From the NCBI RefSeq assembly GCF_023156505.1, contig NZ_JALNMJ010000022.1:1-64000 (forward strand): a DNA stretch of 64,000 nt. Reading direction: 5' to 3'. Source of the stretch: Roseibium sediminicola. Lineage in GTDB: Bacteria > Pseudomonadota > Alphaproteobacteria > Rhizobiales > Stappiaceae. Both the position numbers and the translations under genes were made by a program. Below are positions 52,376 through 62,084 of the stretch, piece after piece. Positions within the stretch are counted from its first letter, which is position 1. Every line of letters starts with the position of its first letter. A model generated the notes under the pieces. It did not search any database. It was not told where the DNA came from and was given only the letters and a program-made list of their open reading frames with translations.

Positions 52376-53110
52376 CTAGGCCGCCTGCGCTTTCTCTGCC
52401 GCGATCAGCGTACGCCAGACATGGGCAACGACAACGGGCGACGGGTAGAGATCATATTCCTGTTTCAGCTCGACCACGGCTTCGGCGGTCTGACCGCCAA
52501 AGATGCCGTCGACCTTGAGATCGACGCCCATGAAGGCGCCGGCGGCGTTCAACAGCTCCTGCAGGCGCTTCACAGCATCACCCCGGTCGCCAACATCGAG
52601 TTCCGGATAATCCGCCTTTGCCGCGCCGTCCGTTTCCGGGATCGCTTCCAGCCGTACCGGGTCGCGTCTGCTGAACGGTTCAGTGATGAACCCTTTGCGG
52701 TCTAGCGCCAGCACCTTGCGATAATCGAAGACAGGACAGGCTTTGGCCGCGACTTCCTTGTGTCCCCGGAAGCGCATCTGTAGCCCATAGGCCGCGTTAA
52801 TCTGACCGCAGAGATCACGGAGGCTTTCGAACTGTGCTTTGGTGAAGCGATCTTCTTCAAGGCCATGAAGGCAAATCCCGATGGACCCGGTATTGTGGCC
52901 CGCCACATGGGCGCCAATCCGGTTGATCGGCCGGCCGGTCTGCACCGTGCCGTCCTTCTTGATAAAGAAGTGATAGCCGACACCGGACCAGCCCCGCGCC
53001 TTGTGCCAGGCATCGATCACGGAAACATCGTCATGCTTCGGATTGTCGGACGCGGAACAATGCAGCCAGGTCGTGTGCACGGTTCGGGCGGGTTTTGCAA
53101 AATGGAACAT
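52376..53110 (-). CDS. Endolysin: N-acetylmuramoyl-L-alanine amidase with peptidoglycan-binding domain
   Basis: The 244-residue protein cleaves the amide between muramic acid and the stem peptide. Its PGRP/amidase_2 domain (about 10-135) has the zinc ligands H17 (WLHCSAS), H117 (FRGHKE) and C125 (AKACPVF). A C-terminal peptidoglycan-binding domain follows (about 170-235, LDVGDRGDAVKRLQELL). ATG 53110 is chosen because AGGAGCC lies six bases upstream and a terminator lies beyond it. It is transcribed after the tail genes. Confidence 0.9.
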   Translation of the reverse strand: MFHFAKPARTVHTTWLHCSASDNPKHDDVSVIDAWHKARGWSGVGYHFFIKKDGTVQTGRPINRIGAHVAGHNTGSIGICLHGLEEDRFTKAQFESLRDLCGQINAAYGLQMRFRGHKEVAAKACPVFDYRKVLALDRKGFITEPFSRRDPVRLEAIPETDGAAKADYPELDVGDRGDAVKRLQELLNAAGAFMGVDLKVDGIFGGQTAEAVVELKQEYDLYPSPVVVAHVWRTLIAAEKAQAA

Positions 53111-53134
53111 CGCAGGCTCCTGTTGTTTGGACAT

Positions 53135-53160
53135 GAAAAAACCCGCCTTGAAGGGCGGGT
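53135..53160 (-). terminator. Terminator upstream of the endolysin gene
   Basis: The hairpin ACCCGCC/GGCGGGT (53141-53160) is followed on the minus strand by TTTTTTC. It separates the structural genes from the lysis genes, so the lysis genes probably have their own promoter or read-through. Confidence 0.75.
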
Positions 53161-53189
53161 CACTTGACGAGCAGAGTTTACGCCGCGCT

Positions 53190-53582
53190 CTATTCGGCCG
53201 CCTCTGCAATCAGGCGCGGATCTGTGCAAGGCGCCGCGGCGATTTCCTCGCAGAACGTCAAAATGTTCCGGTCAGCCATAGCCCATTTGTGCCCTTTGAC
53301 CAGCTTCGCCAGCAGCGCGTGATCCGCATCTTCAAGCGCAAGAACACCGCTTGCGGCGTCCAGCGCGTCGAGAATGCGCATGTGGCGGCGCATGGCATCA
53401 AGATCGATACCTCCCTGCTGAGGCGCTTTGACCAGGTCGCGGATAATGGCCGCATAATCCAGCTGCGCTCCCTTTGCATCCATCTCGGCTTTTGCCTGCT
53501 CGCCGGTGATCGCACCGGACTGCAACCGGTCGTTCAGGTCCTGCGGGTCGATCCCCAGGGTTTTCAGTTCGATGTAACGCAT
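53190..53582 (-). CDS. Hypothetical phage protein, helical
   Basis: The 130-residue protein is not recognised. It is helical and rich in Ala, with IELKTLGIDPQDLNDRLQSGAITGEQAKAEMDAKG at the start. The gene lies between the tail fibre gene and the endolysin gene, framed by terminators on both sides. It may be a fibre assembly chaperone, by position only. Confidence 0.6.
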   Translation of the reverse strand: MRYIELKTLGIDPQDLNDRLQSGAITGEQAKAEMDAKGAQLDYAAIIRDLVKAPQQGGIDLDAMRRHMRILDALDAASGVLALEDADHALLAKLVKGHKWAMADRNILTFCEEIAAAPCTDPRLIAEAAE

Positions 53583-53593
53583 CTTGTTTTCCT

Positions 53594-53621
53594 TTTGAAA
53601 AAGGCCCGCGTAACGCGGGCC
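53594..53621 (-). terminator. Terminator after the tail fibre gene
   Basis: The perfect 8-bp stem GGCCCGCG (53603-53610) and CGCGGGCC (53614-53621) is followed on the minus strand by TTTTTCAAAAGG. Confidence 0.75.
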
Positions 53622-53645
53622 GCTTGGTTAAATAGATCTTGAAAG

Positions 53646-55100
53646 TTAGGCCGCTTCCAGGGCGTCCAGACGGGCGGCATGGCTATCCAGGCGCGCCAGA
53701 GCTGCCGCAGACAGCATCATCATCACCTGATCGTGTCGCAGGCCGTCGCGGAAAACCGGATTTCCATCCGCGTCCACCTCTTGAACCCTCCGGCTTTTCT
53801 CAACCGTAACGGTGACAGCCTCGCCATCGACATCTTTGGTCTCTGTTTCGGTCCACCGCTCGACGGTCATGACCGGGTCCCGGCACCAGACCGCGTAAGC
53901 TGCAGGATCAAGCTCCTCGTCAACGAACGCCTGCTCCACGGCCTGAGCCGTCAGACCGAAATGGATGCGCGCGTCCCCAACGCCTTTCTCTTCGATGGAT
54001 TGAAGCCACTGGAAAGAACCGATGTTCTCGGCAACACGACCGGCGACCGCGATTTCCTTGGCGCCAAGGCTGCCGAGCCAGTTCTTTTCGTTAACATCCG
54101 AGGTGTTGATTGTGCCGGTGACCGCATAGATCACGGCCATACGTTTCGATCCGTTACCCAGGTTGCTGTTGTTGTCAGTGGACGGAAGAATATCGTCTTC
54201 AACCTTCAGCCCCGGCAACTGCACCATACCGTCTTCCGCACTCCCAGAGGTTCCGGTTTGCGTGAAATCGATAGAGCCGTCCGTACTTGGCGAGAGCTGC
54301 CAGATGGTCGAACTGCGCGCCAGTTCCAGGTGATCCTGATAAGTGGCGCTTGACAGGCTCAGCTTGTTGGCAAAGGAAGCGCCGCCAGATCCGGCCAGGT
54401 CCCCGGCCAGCGCGGCGTCTCCACTGGCGTCGATCACGAATAAAGGGCTGGACCCAAGGTTCGCGCTCGTTGCTACGGCAAAACTAGCGGCCGCATCGGC
54501 TCCGTAATAAATCGAACCACCGGAAGACTGAACGCGGATCGCTGCATTGGTGCCGCTCCGAATAAGGTGCAGCACCGTCGCGTCGAGCGACGTGATCGAA
54601 ACGGTACCCGTCGAGCGTGCGATTGAAAGCGCTGTACTGAAGGTGGCGCCATCAGCTGATCTTTTAATGGCATAGTCATCATTGCCATCCGCCCCAATTT
54701 TCCATCGCTCGGAACCGGCCGTCCTGATCCGGGTCACGGCACTGTTAGCAGCCGCCGCTTTGTCCAGGGTCAGGATCTGGTCATTTCCGTCAATCGACAG
54801 CACACCGTCATAGGCATCCAGAAGCCCCTGAACACGGTTCGCCAGATAGGCCGTTGACTGCCGGGACAGGGAGAGACGCAAAATCACATACGACTGGCCG
54901 GACTGAGTTGATCCGGCATAGGCCCGGTCGAGTGTGATCGACGTGTCGGAATTGACTGTCGTCACCTCATAGAACGGCCCGGCCAACGTCAGGGCGAACA
55001 GGTCGCCCGGAACAATAGCGCTCTCCCATGCGGTGGAGGAACCGGCAAGCGCCGTCGAGCCGTTGGTCACCGTGACAAGCCCGGTGGTGTAACTGGTCAT
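53646..55100 (-). CDS. Tail fibre/spike with S74 intramolecular chaperone domain
   Basis: The 484-residue protein has a Ser/Gly/Ala-rich, beta-repeat N-terminal part, then GNGSKRMAVIYAVTG and INTSDVNEK, where Ser334 and Lys339 fit the S74 peptidase dyad. In this family the C-terminal domain trimerises, helps fold the fibre and cuts itself off. The last 20 residues form a helical coiled coil (ARLDSHAARLDALEA). It follows two structural genes and is the probable receptor-binding protein. Confidence 0.88.
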   Translation of the reverse strand: MTSYTTGLVTVTNGSTALAGSSTAWESAIVPGDLFALTLAGPFYEVTTVNSDTSITLDRAYAGSTQSGQSYVILRLSLSRQSTAYLANRVQGLLDAYDGVLSIDGNDQILTLDKAAAANSAVTRIRTAGSERWKIGADGNDDYAIKRSADGATFSTALSIARSTGTVSITSLDATVLHLIRSGTNAAIRVQSSGGSIYYGADAAASFAVATSANLGSSPLFVIDASGDAALAGDLAGSGGASFANKLSLSSATYQDHLELARSSTIWQLSPSTDGSIDFTQTGTSGSAEDGMVQLPGLKVEDDILPSTDNNSNLGNGSKRMAVIYAVTGTINTSDVNEKNWLGSLGAKEIAVAGRVAENIGSFQWLQSIEEKGVGDARIHFGLTAQAVEQAFVDEELDPAAYAVWCRDPVMTVERWTETETKDVDGEAVTVTVEKSRRVQEVDADGNPVFRDGLRHDQVMMMLSAAALARLDSHAARLDALEAA

Positions 55101-55119
55101 GTTTGCACCTCAGATATGG

Positions 55120-55563
55120 TTAGGTTGCGCTTGCAAAGCCGAGCAGCAGAATGCGGAAATTGAAGGTGGCGCTTTGCACTGTTGAATGGTTCGAAATGTA
55201 TTGACGCCCGCCAACAATCAGGTTGCCACCGCTGATCGCGCTGAAGACCTGATATTTGGCGGAAAATCCGCCGGGGCCATTCTCCTGCCAGACGATCAGC
55301 GTTGACCCGCCGAACGAATACCAGGCGCTGGTGAAATAACCGGGCGCAGTTAGCTGTCCCATGCCGCTGACGAAGGTGGCGCGCGGGTCGAGTCCGGTCG
55401 CCACCGTCGTCGCAAGGTCCCATGCCGCCGTGCTTGACCCGGTGGAGCGAGACGGGAATGACAGACTTCCCGTGTAAGCCGCAAACGGCAGCATCATGCC
55501 ATTGTCCGGGTCGAAGCCCCCGAAACGGTAGATGTTGTTGGCGAGGTCAATCAGGGTCGACAT
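55120..55563 (-). CDS. Hypothetical phage tail structural protein
   Basis: The 147-residue protein is not recognised. It is Gly/Ser/Thr-rich with many aromatic residues and alternates hydrophobic strands (NIYRFGGFDPDNGMMLPF). The start shares one base with the stop of the upstream gene (TGATG), so the pair is coupled. Probably a minor tail or fibre component, by position. Confidence 0.6.
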   Translation of the reverse strand: MSTLIDLANNIYRFGGFDPDNGMMLPFAAYTGSLSFPSRSTGSSTAAWDLATTVATGLDPRATFVSGMGQLTAPGYFTSAWYSFGGSTLIVWQENGPGGFSAKYQVFSAISGGNLIVGGRQYISNHSTVQSATFNFRILLLGFASAT

Positions 55564-56387
55564 CAGCCGTCCGCCTTTGCGGTGATCGAGCCGGTCGAGA
55601 CGCTGTTCGCCTCACTGCTCACATTGCTGTATTGAATTGGCGCCTTTGTCCCGTAGGGGCTTCCGCGGAACTTCGAGCCGTTGAACGTGATAGCCATGGA
55701 CCGCAGGCCGATGTTTTCGTTGACGAGCGTGCCCCCGCCCATCGGGAAATGGACCGGGTCGCCCGGTCCGCTTTCTGAAAAATGCGTGTCCAGCGAAGAA
55801 AACTTGCCGGCAATCTTCAACTCATCCGCGTCGAGCCGGATCAGCTCCGACGACAGCGGTGGATTGACCGTGCCGGACAGGGCGACATTGGTAACGTAGA
55901 CAGTGAATTTCAGATTGAAACGAAGCACGCTGCCAATTGCGTTGTTCCACATCGTCGTCGCGACAACATGTGTGTCGGTGGCGCAGATATTTGTGTAACC
56001 GACCTGCCCATTGGTACCCTGCGCCGGCGGATTGAAGTAGTCACGCGGGTTCGCACGCCAGTTCGGGAACGACAGGTTCGCCGGAATGACGCTCCAAAGC
56101 GTTCCATTGATGTCATAGACATTATGGGCAAGCGGGATAATCAGCGGCGTATAGCTGAGGCCGTGCGCAAAAAGATTGACCTGCGAATAATAGCCCCAGG
56201 TCGTGTTGCTGGGCGCCGGTATCAAAACCTCCCCGCTGACTTTGTCGACCGCCTCGACATAGGGCAGATCCGAGTGAAAAATCACCCGGTCCATGTTGGC
56301 AAGCGGATTATCCTCGACACTCTCGTCGCGACTGCCGGTATAGATCGCGACCATGTTTTTCTGAAGATCAGCCCGGAAGACGGTCAC
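55563..56387 (-). CDS. Hypothetical phage tail protein
   Basis: The 274-residue protein is not recognised; composition and motifs (WGYYSQVNLFAHGLSYTPLIIPLAHN) suggest a beta-rich structural protein. It starts with GTG, overlapping the stop of the gpJ-like gene by four bases (GTGA). Position after gpJ suggests a fibre or tail-tip component. Confidence 0.6.
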   Translation of the reverse strand: MTVFRADLQKNMVAIYTGSRDESVEDNPLANMDRVIFHSDLPYVEAVDKVSGEVLIPAPSNTTWGYYSQVNLFAHGLSYTPLIIPLAHNVYDINGTLWSVIPANLSFPNWRANPRDYFNPPAQGTNGQVGYTNICATDTHVVATTMWNNAIGSVLRFNLKFTVYVTNVALSGTVNPPLSSELIRLDADELKIAGKFSSLDTHFSESGPGDPVHFPMGGGTLVNENIGLRSMAITFNGSKFRGSPYGTKAPIQYSNVSSEANSVSTGSITAKADG

Positions 56388-59300
56388 GCCGTGTTCTCCA
56401 TGTGAATGATGCCGTTTGTCGCATCGATCAGAAACGTAGTTGTTGCGGTGATGTTTTGAATTTTGCCAAGCCTCACAATGCCGAGGTCAACGGAAACGGC
56501 ACTCAGCGTGTCGGCCGTGATCGACACCGCAACCAGATCGTTCAGGTAAAGCGTGCCGCCCTGGAAAACGAGCGGGGCGACTGCCGTGTCGGTGTCGTTC
56601 GGGTCGACGATAAAAAACCGGTCAGCCGCAATACCGAAATCGATGCTGCCGGACCCGTCGCCCTTTTCGATGCCTGTGATCGTGAAACCGCCAACCGCGC
56701 CTCCGGCAGACACCGAGAGCACGTATTGCGCTTCAAGTCCGTTTACGGATGACTGCAGTGTCGTGATCGAAGACGTGTGCCCATTAACGGTTGTCGATAC
56801 CGAGTTGATAGAACTGGCAAGCGCTCCATCGGTACTCGCTCTGACCAAACTTTCCGAGACGATCGAGGCCGCATTCTGATTGACAATCGCCGTCAGATTA
56901 AGAATGGACTGTGCGAGGGCGATGTCGCCGGCATCCGTGCGCGCAACCAGAGACGTGACTGCCGTAGCGAACCGCCCCTCGAAATCGTTCCGGAAATCGA
57001 GATCCCCAAAGATCCGGTCAAGCAGAGTCTGGCCGTTCAATTCGTTTTGGTTGTTGTTATCGACGCTGATCGACACGATGGACTGCTGGATCTGCCCCTG
57101 CAGCGCGTCGATTTCGACCTCCGCCGTGTCGACCCGGCCTTCAACGGCGTCAAGGCTTGCCTGCGAGGCCGTCAATGCAATCGAAGCGTCCAGCCCATCG
57201 AGCCGGGTCTCAGCCGTCGTTATACGGCCTTCCGCCACCCCCAGGTCGGCAACAGTCGCTTTAAGCGTAAGGGCCGATTCAACCGCATCAAGATCGGCCT
57301 CGACCTCCGAAACACGGGCGTCGATCCCGGCCGTCAGAAGGTCATAGAGCGCATTGGCCGAGACCTCCAGATAATCCAGTTCGTACACCGTCGAGCCGTC
57401 ACCCAGCGTCAGGCGGAGGCCTTCAACCGTACCGCTCCATTCAGGATTGGCGGCGAGCGAAACGGTGATTTCTGTCATCACCGATGGCGTGTCTGGCTCG
57501 GTAATGGCCTGTTCGTACAAGAAGCCACCGCCGGTATCCCATTCGATCTTGCCGGACCAATCCGACCCGGAGATCCGTCGAACGCGGAAGCGAATGAACG
57601 TTGCTTCCGCCGCATCGATGTCGAGACCGAAGATCGACAGACCGCTGCCCGCTCCCGTCCCTGTAACCGTTACCGTGGATGTGCCGGCCAACAGTGTCGC
57701 ATTGACCCCGGACCAGCTTTCAACCGTTCCGTTCCATTCCCATCTGCGGGCTGGCGTATAACTGACCGTCGTGGCGATCAGCTCGGTGACTTCCGAAAGC
57801 GAGGCCTTCAACGCAATCTGCGAGTTGGCGGCATCAAGCGAGATTTCCACCGACGACACCCGCGCGTCGTTCTCGCTGACATATTGATCCAGACCGAAGA
57901 TCCGGACCTTGTTGCCGACAACCTCGATACCGGCCTCTTTCAGGGTCGTTTTCAGGTCCTGCGTATCGAGCAGGTTCTGAAGCAGGCCCTGCGCAGCCTC
58001 ATTCAATTGCCAGGCAACCGAGTTGATTGCCTTCGGCACCGGGGCGCCTTCCTGCGAAAGACTATCCCGCAGCTCCCGAGCCATCAGCTCGGCGGCTTCA
58101 AGATCGCTCAACAGCTCTCCGGCTGGCACTGTCCCGCGAATGTCGTCGTAAATATTGGCGGCGGATTGCACAACGACACCATCCGGCAACCTGATTTCTG
58201 CCGGCGCTGCTGCGATTGCAGCAAACTTGTAAGGACCGGGACGGTCTCCGATCGCCTGCATGCGCACCCATAGTGCGTCGCGGAGAACGGCGACGGAAGC
58301 GACAGGCAACGAACCTTCATAGACCGGAGCCCATGTCTCTTCGTCGTATGAAATTTCAATTTTGAACGTCTTTGCCCCGGGACCGGGCAGCGCAGATACA
58401 CTCAGGAAACTTTCCGTTACGCTCAGTTCCCGGGCAACGGTCATGCTCTGAATTACCGGCGCGCCGGAAGAAGGCGGAAGCAACGTGCCGCTCGGATAAT
58501 CCGGGACCGTCAGGCCATCGTCGGCGAGGTAAACGGCGGCATTGTCGCGAACCACTTCCAGTCGGACCCGTTTGCCCTCAGGCACCATGCCGAGCACAAT
58601 GCCGTTGAAGGTGAAGTCCACCCCTTCGCCAAGAAGATAGACCGGCGCCTCTCCACCATTGTCATCAAGGTGAACGGCCAACGAACCGAACACGGCCTCA
58701 GCCGCGTCATAGTCGTCGCTGTCCAGCGTGACGACGGCGGATCCGGGCGTCCACGTGATTTTGCACGGCCCCCATTCTTCGCCGTTCTTTTGGCGGAAGC
58801 GAATATAGGTGTTTCCCGGATCGGTTTCCGGTTCGCGGTCCAACGTGATGGACAGGCCAGCAGCGGCCTTTACGATGCCGGACTTTCCCCACGTCTGAGG
58901 CATATCGGACTGAACGCGGATCATGTCACCGCGTGCGAGCAAACGCCCCTCCAACTCAGTTCTAAAGGTCGCCCTTTCGCGCCGGAAATAGTTGTCCGCG
59001 GCAAGGTGAATGCCTTCCCGCCAGGCCTGATCGCGGCTCGACGGCCCGATCATCCGGATGCGCGCCGGCGCTTCCGACGTGGACTGCGCGATGGTGCAAC
59101 GGACCTCTTCCGTCGTCCAGGACGTGGCGTCCATATATTCAACGATCACATCGTCGGCGCTGTCGGTCTGGTGAAGGTCATAAGTGACTTCCAGCGACCC
59201 GCGCACGATGTTGCGGTCGGTGAAGACCTGAGACGGCAGGGCGCGCTGTTCGTCGCGCACCATGGAAATCTGGTCACCAGCGAAACGCACACTCGCGCGG

Positions 59301-60784
59301 CCCGCCCCCAGGATCGTGTTGATCACATCGAACCGGGTCTGGCGCGTATCGAAAATGCCGTCGAAATAGTCTTCCCGCGCATCCCAGAGCGCGTCATAGG
59401 CCATGAAGGTCGCAAAATCGATCTTGCTGTCGGCTTCCCCTGCCCCGTAGAGCGAGTTGCGGGCGACATCCACCGCAGCCCATGCAATCGACCTGGTTTC
59501 CTGCTCAACCCATGCGACGCCGTTCCAGACAGGCAGAATGCGACATTGGACAAGACGGAAGTCCTGGGAGGATTGCTGGGTCAGCTGCTCGTTCACCTTG
59601 ACCTTGACGGCCATGGTGGACAGATCCGGAAAGCTTTGCGGCCCGTCCAGATAGGCGCGCAGCCCCGCCCATTCCAGCCGGTCGAAGATCTGGTCGCTGT
59701 CCGACCAGGCGTTGATCCGGTCGGCCTTGACCTCATAGCGCCCGGCCGGAACGTCGACCGAATAGGAAAACCGCTGCGGCGTCGCTGTCGTCAGCGTCAA
59801 GGTCTGGTTCGTCAGGGTCTGCCAAGCCCCGACCGGCGCGCCCAGACCGTCGATCTCGCGGTACCGGAAATGAAACTGGACGGTCGCGGACTGCTTGGCG
59901 CCATCGTTCAAGATGCGATAGAGCCCTTCGGGCAACAGAATGTCGACCGCCAGCTTTTGCGCGGTCTCCCCGGCCGGAACGGCGGCATAAGGCCCGACCG
60001 TGTTGCCCTGATCGATCAGCTGGCTGCCGACCTCTGACGACGTCTCGACCTGCACCGGGAAAAGGTCAATCTGTTCGCCCGGCTCATAGAACGCAATCTC
60101 GATGTCGTCGATGGCGCCGGTATAGCCGCTGCCTGCTTCCCAGACGACGGTCTCGCCGATCCGCACGTCCTTCGGCGCCGACCGCCCCAGGCCCCGGCCG
60201 AACAACAGGAACAGTTTTTGATCGTTGCCCTCGAACTCCTGATAGGGATCGGAGACATAGTCCGGCCGCATCAGGTGCTCGCCGTACTGTACGGGAATCG
60301 CCTGGTAGAGCCTCCCTCTGTTGCCGGACGGGTTGGCGGTGTAGGTCGGCGATGCGGCAAGCTCGGTGCTCGCGGTCGACGCCGGTTTCGGTGCCAGCAG
60401 CGTGTTGATCAGGATGCCGCCGCCGGCCAGGATAGCCGCCCCGGCGAGGCCAGCGATGATGCCGGTCGAGCTTGCACCGAGGGCACCGGCGATAATGCCG
60501 CCCGCCCACGGCGCGAACGCGGACAGGGCGATCAGCGCGACAAGGCCCATCACCGACTTGCTGTCATCGCCGCCGCGCGGAAGCACAACCGCCTCGACCA
60601 CGTCGGACGGCGCCGGCACCAGGTCCCAGCCGGCGCGCAGCACCGGTTCCCCATTGACCATCACATAGAACGCGACGGACTTGGCCGGGCCGTGCGCCTC
60701 GACGATTTCCGAAAGGGACGCGCCCATGACGGCCGGCAAGCGCAACGGTGTGCACGGCGGCAACGGCGCAGGCACCGGGGTCAT
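56384..60784 (-). CDS. Phage tail-tip host-specificity protein, gpJ-like
   Basis: This 1466-residue protein is the largest phage product seen. It begins with a ThiS/ubiquitin-like region (about 20-70), then a hydrophobic segment (MGLVALIALSAFAPWAGG to GILINTLL, about 80-140), a gpJ-type domain (GRLYQAIPVQYGEHLMRPDYVS, about 160-182) and a C-terminal coiled-coil region with repeats of ALTLKATVADLG and related heptads (about 1100-1250). It probably forms the tail tip and binds receptors. The start at 60784 overlaps the NlpC/P60 stop (ATGA); ATG 60808 or 60814 is also possible. Confidence 0.9.
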   Translation of the reverse strand: MTPVPAPLPPCTPLRLPAVMGASLSEIVEAHGPAKSVAFYVMVNGEPVLRAGWDLVPAPSDVVEAVVLPRGGDDSKSVMGLVALIALSAFAPWAGGIIAGALGASSTGIIAGLAGAAILAGGGILINTLLAPKPASTASTELAASPTYTANPSGNRGRLYQAIPVQYGEHLMRPDYVSDPYQEFEGNDQKLFLLFGRGLGRSAPKDVRIGETVVWEAGSGYTGAIDDIEIAFYEPGEQIDLFPVQVETSSEVGSQLIDQGNTVGPYAAVPAGETAQKLAVDILLPEGLYRILNDGAKQSATVQFHFRYREIDGLGAPVGAWQTLTNQTLTLTTATPQRFSYSVDVPAGRYEVKADRINAWSDSDQIFDRLEWAGLRAYLDGPQSFPDLSTMAVKVKVNEQLTQQSSQDFRLVQCRILPVWNGVAWVEQETRSIAWAAVDVARNSLYGAGEADSKIDFATFMAYDALWDAREDYFDGIFDTRQTRFDVINTILGAGRASVRFAGDQISMVRDEQRALPSQVFTDRNIVRGSLEVTYDLHQTDSADDVIVEYMDATSWTTEEVRCTIAQSTSEAPARIRMIGPSSRDQAWREGIHLAADNYFRRERATFRTELEGRLLARGDMIRVQSDMPQTWGKSGIVKAAAGLSITLDREPETDPGNTYIRFRQKNGEEWGPCKITWTPGSAVVTLDSDDYDAAEAVFGSLAVHLDDNGGEAPVYLLGEGVDFTFNGIVLGMVPEGKRVRLEVVRDNAAVYLADDGLTVPDYPSGTLLPPSSGAPVIQSMTVARELSVTESFLSVSALPGPGAKTFKIEISYDEETWAPVYEGSLPVASVAVLRDALWVRMQAIGDRPGPYKFAAIAAAPAEIRLPDGVVVQSAANIYDDIRGTVPAGELLSDLEAAELMARELRDSLSQEGAPVPKAINSVAWQLNEAAQGLLQNLLDTQDLKTTLKEAGIEVVGNKVRIFGLDQYVSENDARVSSVEISLDAANSQIALKASLSEVTELIATTVSYTPARRWEWNGTVESWSGVNATLLAGTSTVTVTGTGAGSGLSIFGLDIDAAEATFIRFRVRRISGSDWSGKIEWDTGGGFLYEQAITEPDTPSVMTEITVSLAANPEWSGTVEGLRLTLGDGSTVYELDYLEVSANALYDLLTAGIDARVSEVEADLDAVESALTLKATVADLGVAEGRITTAETRLDGLDASIALTASQASLDAVEGRVDTAEVEIDALQGQIQQSIVSISVDNNNQNELNGQTLLDRIFGDLDFRNDFEGRFATAVTSLVARTDAGDIALAQSILNLTAIVNQNAASIVSESLVRASTDGALASSINSVSTTVNGHTSSITTLQSSVNGLEAQYVLSVSAGGAVGGFTITGIEKGDGSGSIDFGIAADRFFIVDPNDTDTAVAPLVFQGGTLYLNDLVAVSITADTLSAVSVDLGIVRLGKIQNITATTTFLIDATNGIIHMENTA

Positions 60785-61197
60785 TTCGGCAGGTGAAACG
60801 TGATGCATCGCCAACCAGCGAACCTCAGTTTTTGAAGGGTTTCGAAAGCAACCCCGATATTCGGGAGTGCATGAAGGACGCCGCCGCCGTCCAGATCCAG
60901 CCAGCAGCCGACATGTGTGGCGACCGATTGCTTGGCCATCAGAACGGCACAGCCCAGGACGGGTTCCTCGATCTCGCGCCAGCGCGCCCGCTCCGGATGA
61001 TCGCGCAGCGCTTTGGCACGGTCTGCCAGTGTGGCGCTTTCCGGCACGAAATCCGGCAAACCGGACTGGCCGAGGATCTCTTGCGCCGCGCAGAAGGCGC
61101 CCCAGCAGTGAAAGCCGGGCGACCGGTTCTCCGGGTCATAGGGCGCCCCGATCATCCGCGACAGCTGGCCGATCTGGTACGGCATCAAAGCGCTCAT
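60781..61197 (-). CDS. Phage NlpC/P60-like tail peptidase, gpK-like
   Basis: The 138-residue protein resembles tail-tip NlpC/P60 cysteine peptidases: catalytic Cys in FHCWGAF (about residue 31), His in THVGCWL (about residue 93) and a downstream polar position. The small size is a shortened NlpC/P60. Such enzymes cut peptidoglycan during DNA entry. It overlaps both neighbours by four bases. Confidence 0.85.
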   Translation of the reverse strand: MSALMPYQIGQLSRMIGAPYDPENRSPGFHCWGAFCAAQEILGQSGLPDFVPESATLADRAKALRDHPERARWREIEEPVLGCAVLMAKQSVATHVGCWLDLDGGGVLHALPNIGVAFETLQKLRFAGWRCITFHLPK

Positions 61198-61715
61198 GTT
61201 GACAGCGTCGGGAAACCGTCCCGGTCATAGACCTTGCCGAACAGACGGTCAGACCAGTTGCCGGGCTGCGCCGTCGCGGTGGCCCGCTGCGAAGTCACCT
61301 TCACGTTACGCAGCTCAATGCCGTCGACCCGGTTTTGTGGACCGGCCTGACCGACCACATATTCCCGCCAGGTGACAAACACCGGCGAGCGGATCAACAC
61401 CGCCTGTTGCATGTGCTTGTGCACTTCGGAGGAAATGTTATCGACCCAGAACTTGACCTGCGGCACCGCGCCCTCTTCGTCAGAGGGCGGATCGAGACCG
61501 AAGGGCATGGACGTGAAGGTCACTACCTCGGACGGGTTCATGACCGCGTCGTCTTCCAGCAGCAGATCATGGTTTGCGCCATCAGCCACGAAACGCAGCG
61601 CGATCGGACTGCCGCCCTCCTGAAACGCCGGGTGCCTAAGCTCGACGGTTTCCAGGATGATATCGCCCTCGCACGACGCATAGGCCTCGCGGATCGCCTC
61701 TTCGTGCGTTGTCAA
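61194..61715 (-). CDS. DUF1833-family tail protein, gpL-like position
   Basis: The 173-residue protein matches the DUF1833 layout: ETVELRHPAFQEGGSPIALRFV (about 23-44), VTFTSMPFGLDPPSDEEGAVPQVKFWVDNIS (about 66-96), and NRVDGIELRNVKVTSQRATATA. DUF1833 genes lie in siphoviral tail clusters in the gpL position. It overlaps both neighbours by four bases. Confidence 0.82.
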   Translation of the reverse strand: MTTHEEAIREAYASCEGDIILETVELRHPAFQEGGSPIALRFVADGANHDLLLEDDAVMNPSEVVTFTSMPFGLDPPSDEEGAVPQVKFWVDNISSEVHKHMQQAVLIRSPVFVTWREYVVGQAGPQNRVDGIELRNVKVTSQRATATAQPGNWSDRLFGKVYDRDGFPTLST

Positions 61716-62080
61716 AGTTCCACCTCCAGCCGCATGGACACAAGCAAGGCGCGCCCCTTCGGCGACACCGTGAACTTGTCCGGCCCGGCCAGCTTCACTG
61801 TGTGGCTTGCCATCGCGTAGCCGTTCCAGACATTCATGGTGAAACGCAGCGAGCCCTTGACCAGGTCATCCCGGACATAGGCCTCAAAAGCCGCGTATTC
61901 GGTCTGCGTCATCCGGATGGACTGCTCGACAATCCGGTATTGGACAGTCCCACGCGGCCGGTCACGGGAGTTGCCCGCCTCCATGTCGGTGATGTCGTTC
62001 TGGTTGAACGGTTGAGAGACCCGGTAGGAAGGCCGCTGCGGCGCATCCGGCACAGTTGCCGGCCAGACAGGAAGAACCAT
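61712..62080 (-). CDS. Phage minor tail protein, gpM-like position
   Basis: The 122-residue protein is placed between the tape measure and DUF1833 genes, the position of gpM. It contains LPVWPATVPDAPQRPSY and RPRGTVQYRIVEQSIRMTQTEYAAFEAYVRDDLVKGSLRF. The start at 62080 (MVLPVWP) follows GGCGGGG; ATG 62107 would add nine residues. No named family is recognised with certainty. Confidence 0.75.
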   Translation of the reverse strand: MVLPVWPATVPDAPQRPSYRVSQPFNQNDITDMEAGNSRDRPRGTVQYRIVEQSIRMTQTEYAAFEAYVRDDLVKGSLRFTMNVWNGYAMASHTVKLAGPDKFTVSPKGRALLVSMRLEVEL

Positions 62081-62084
62081 CGAC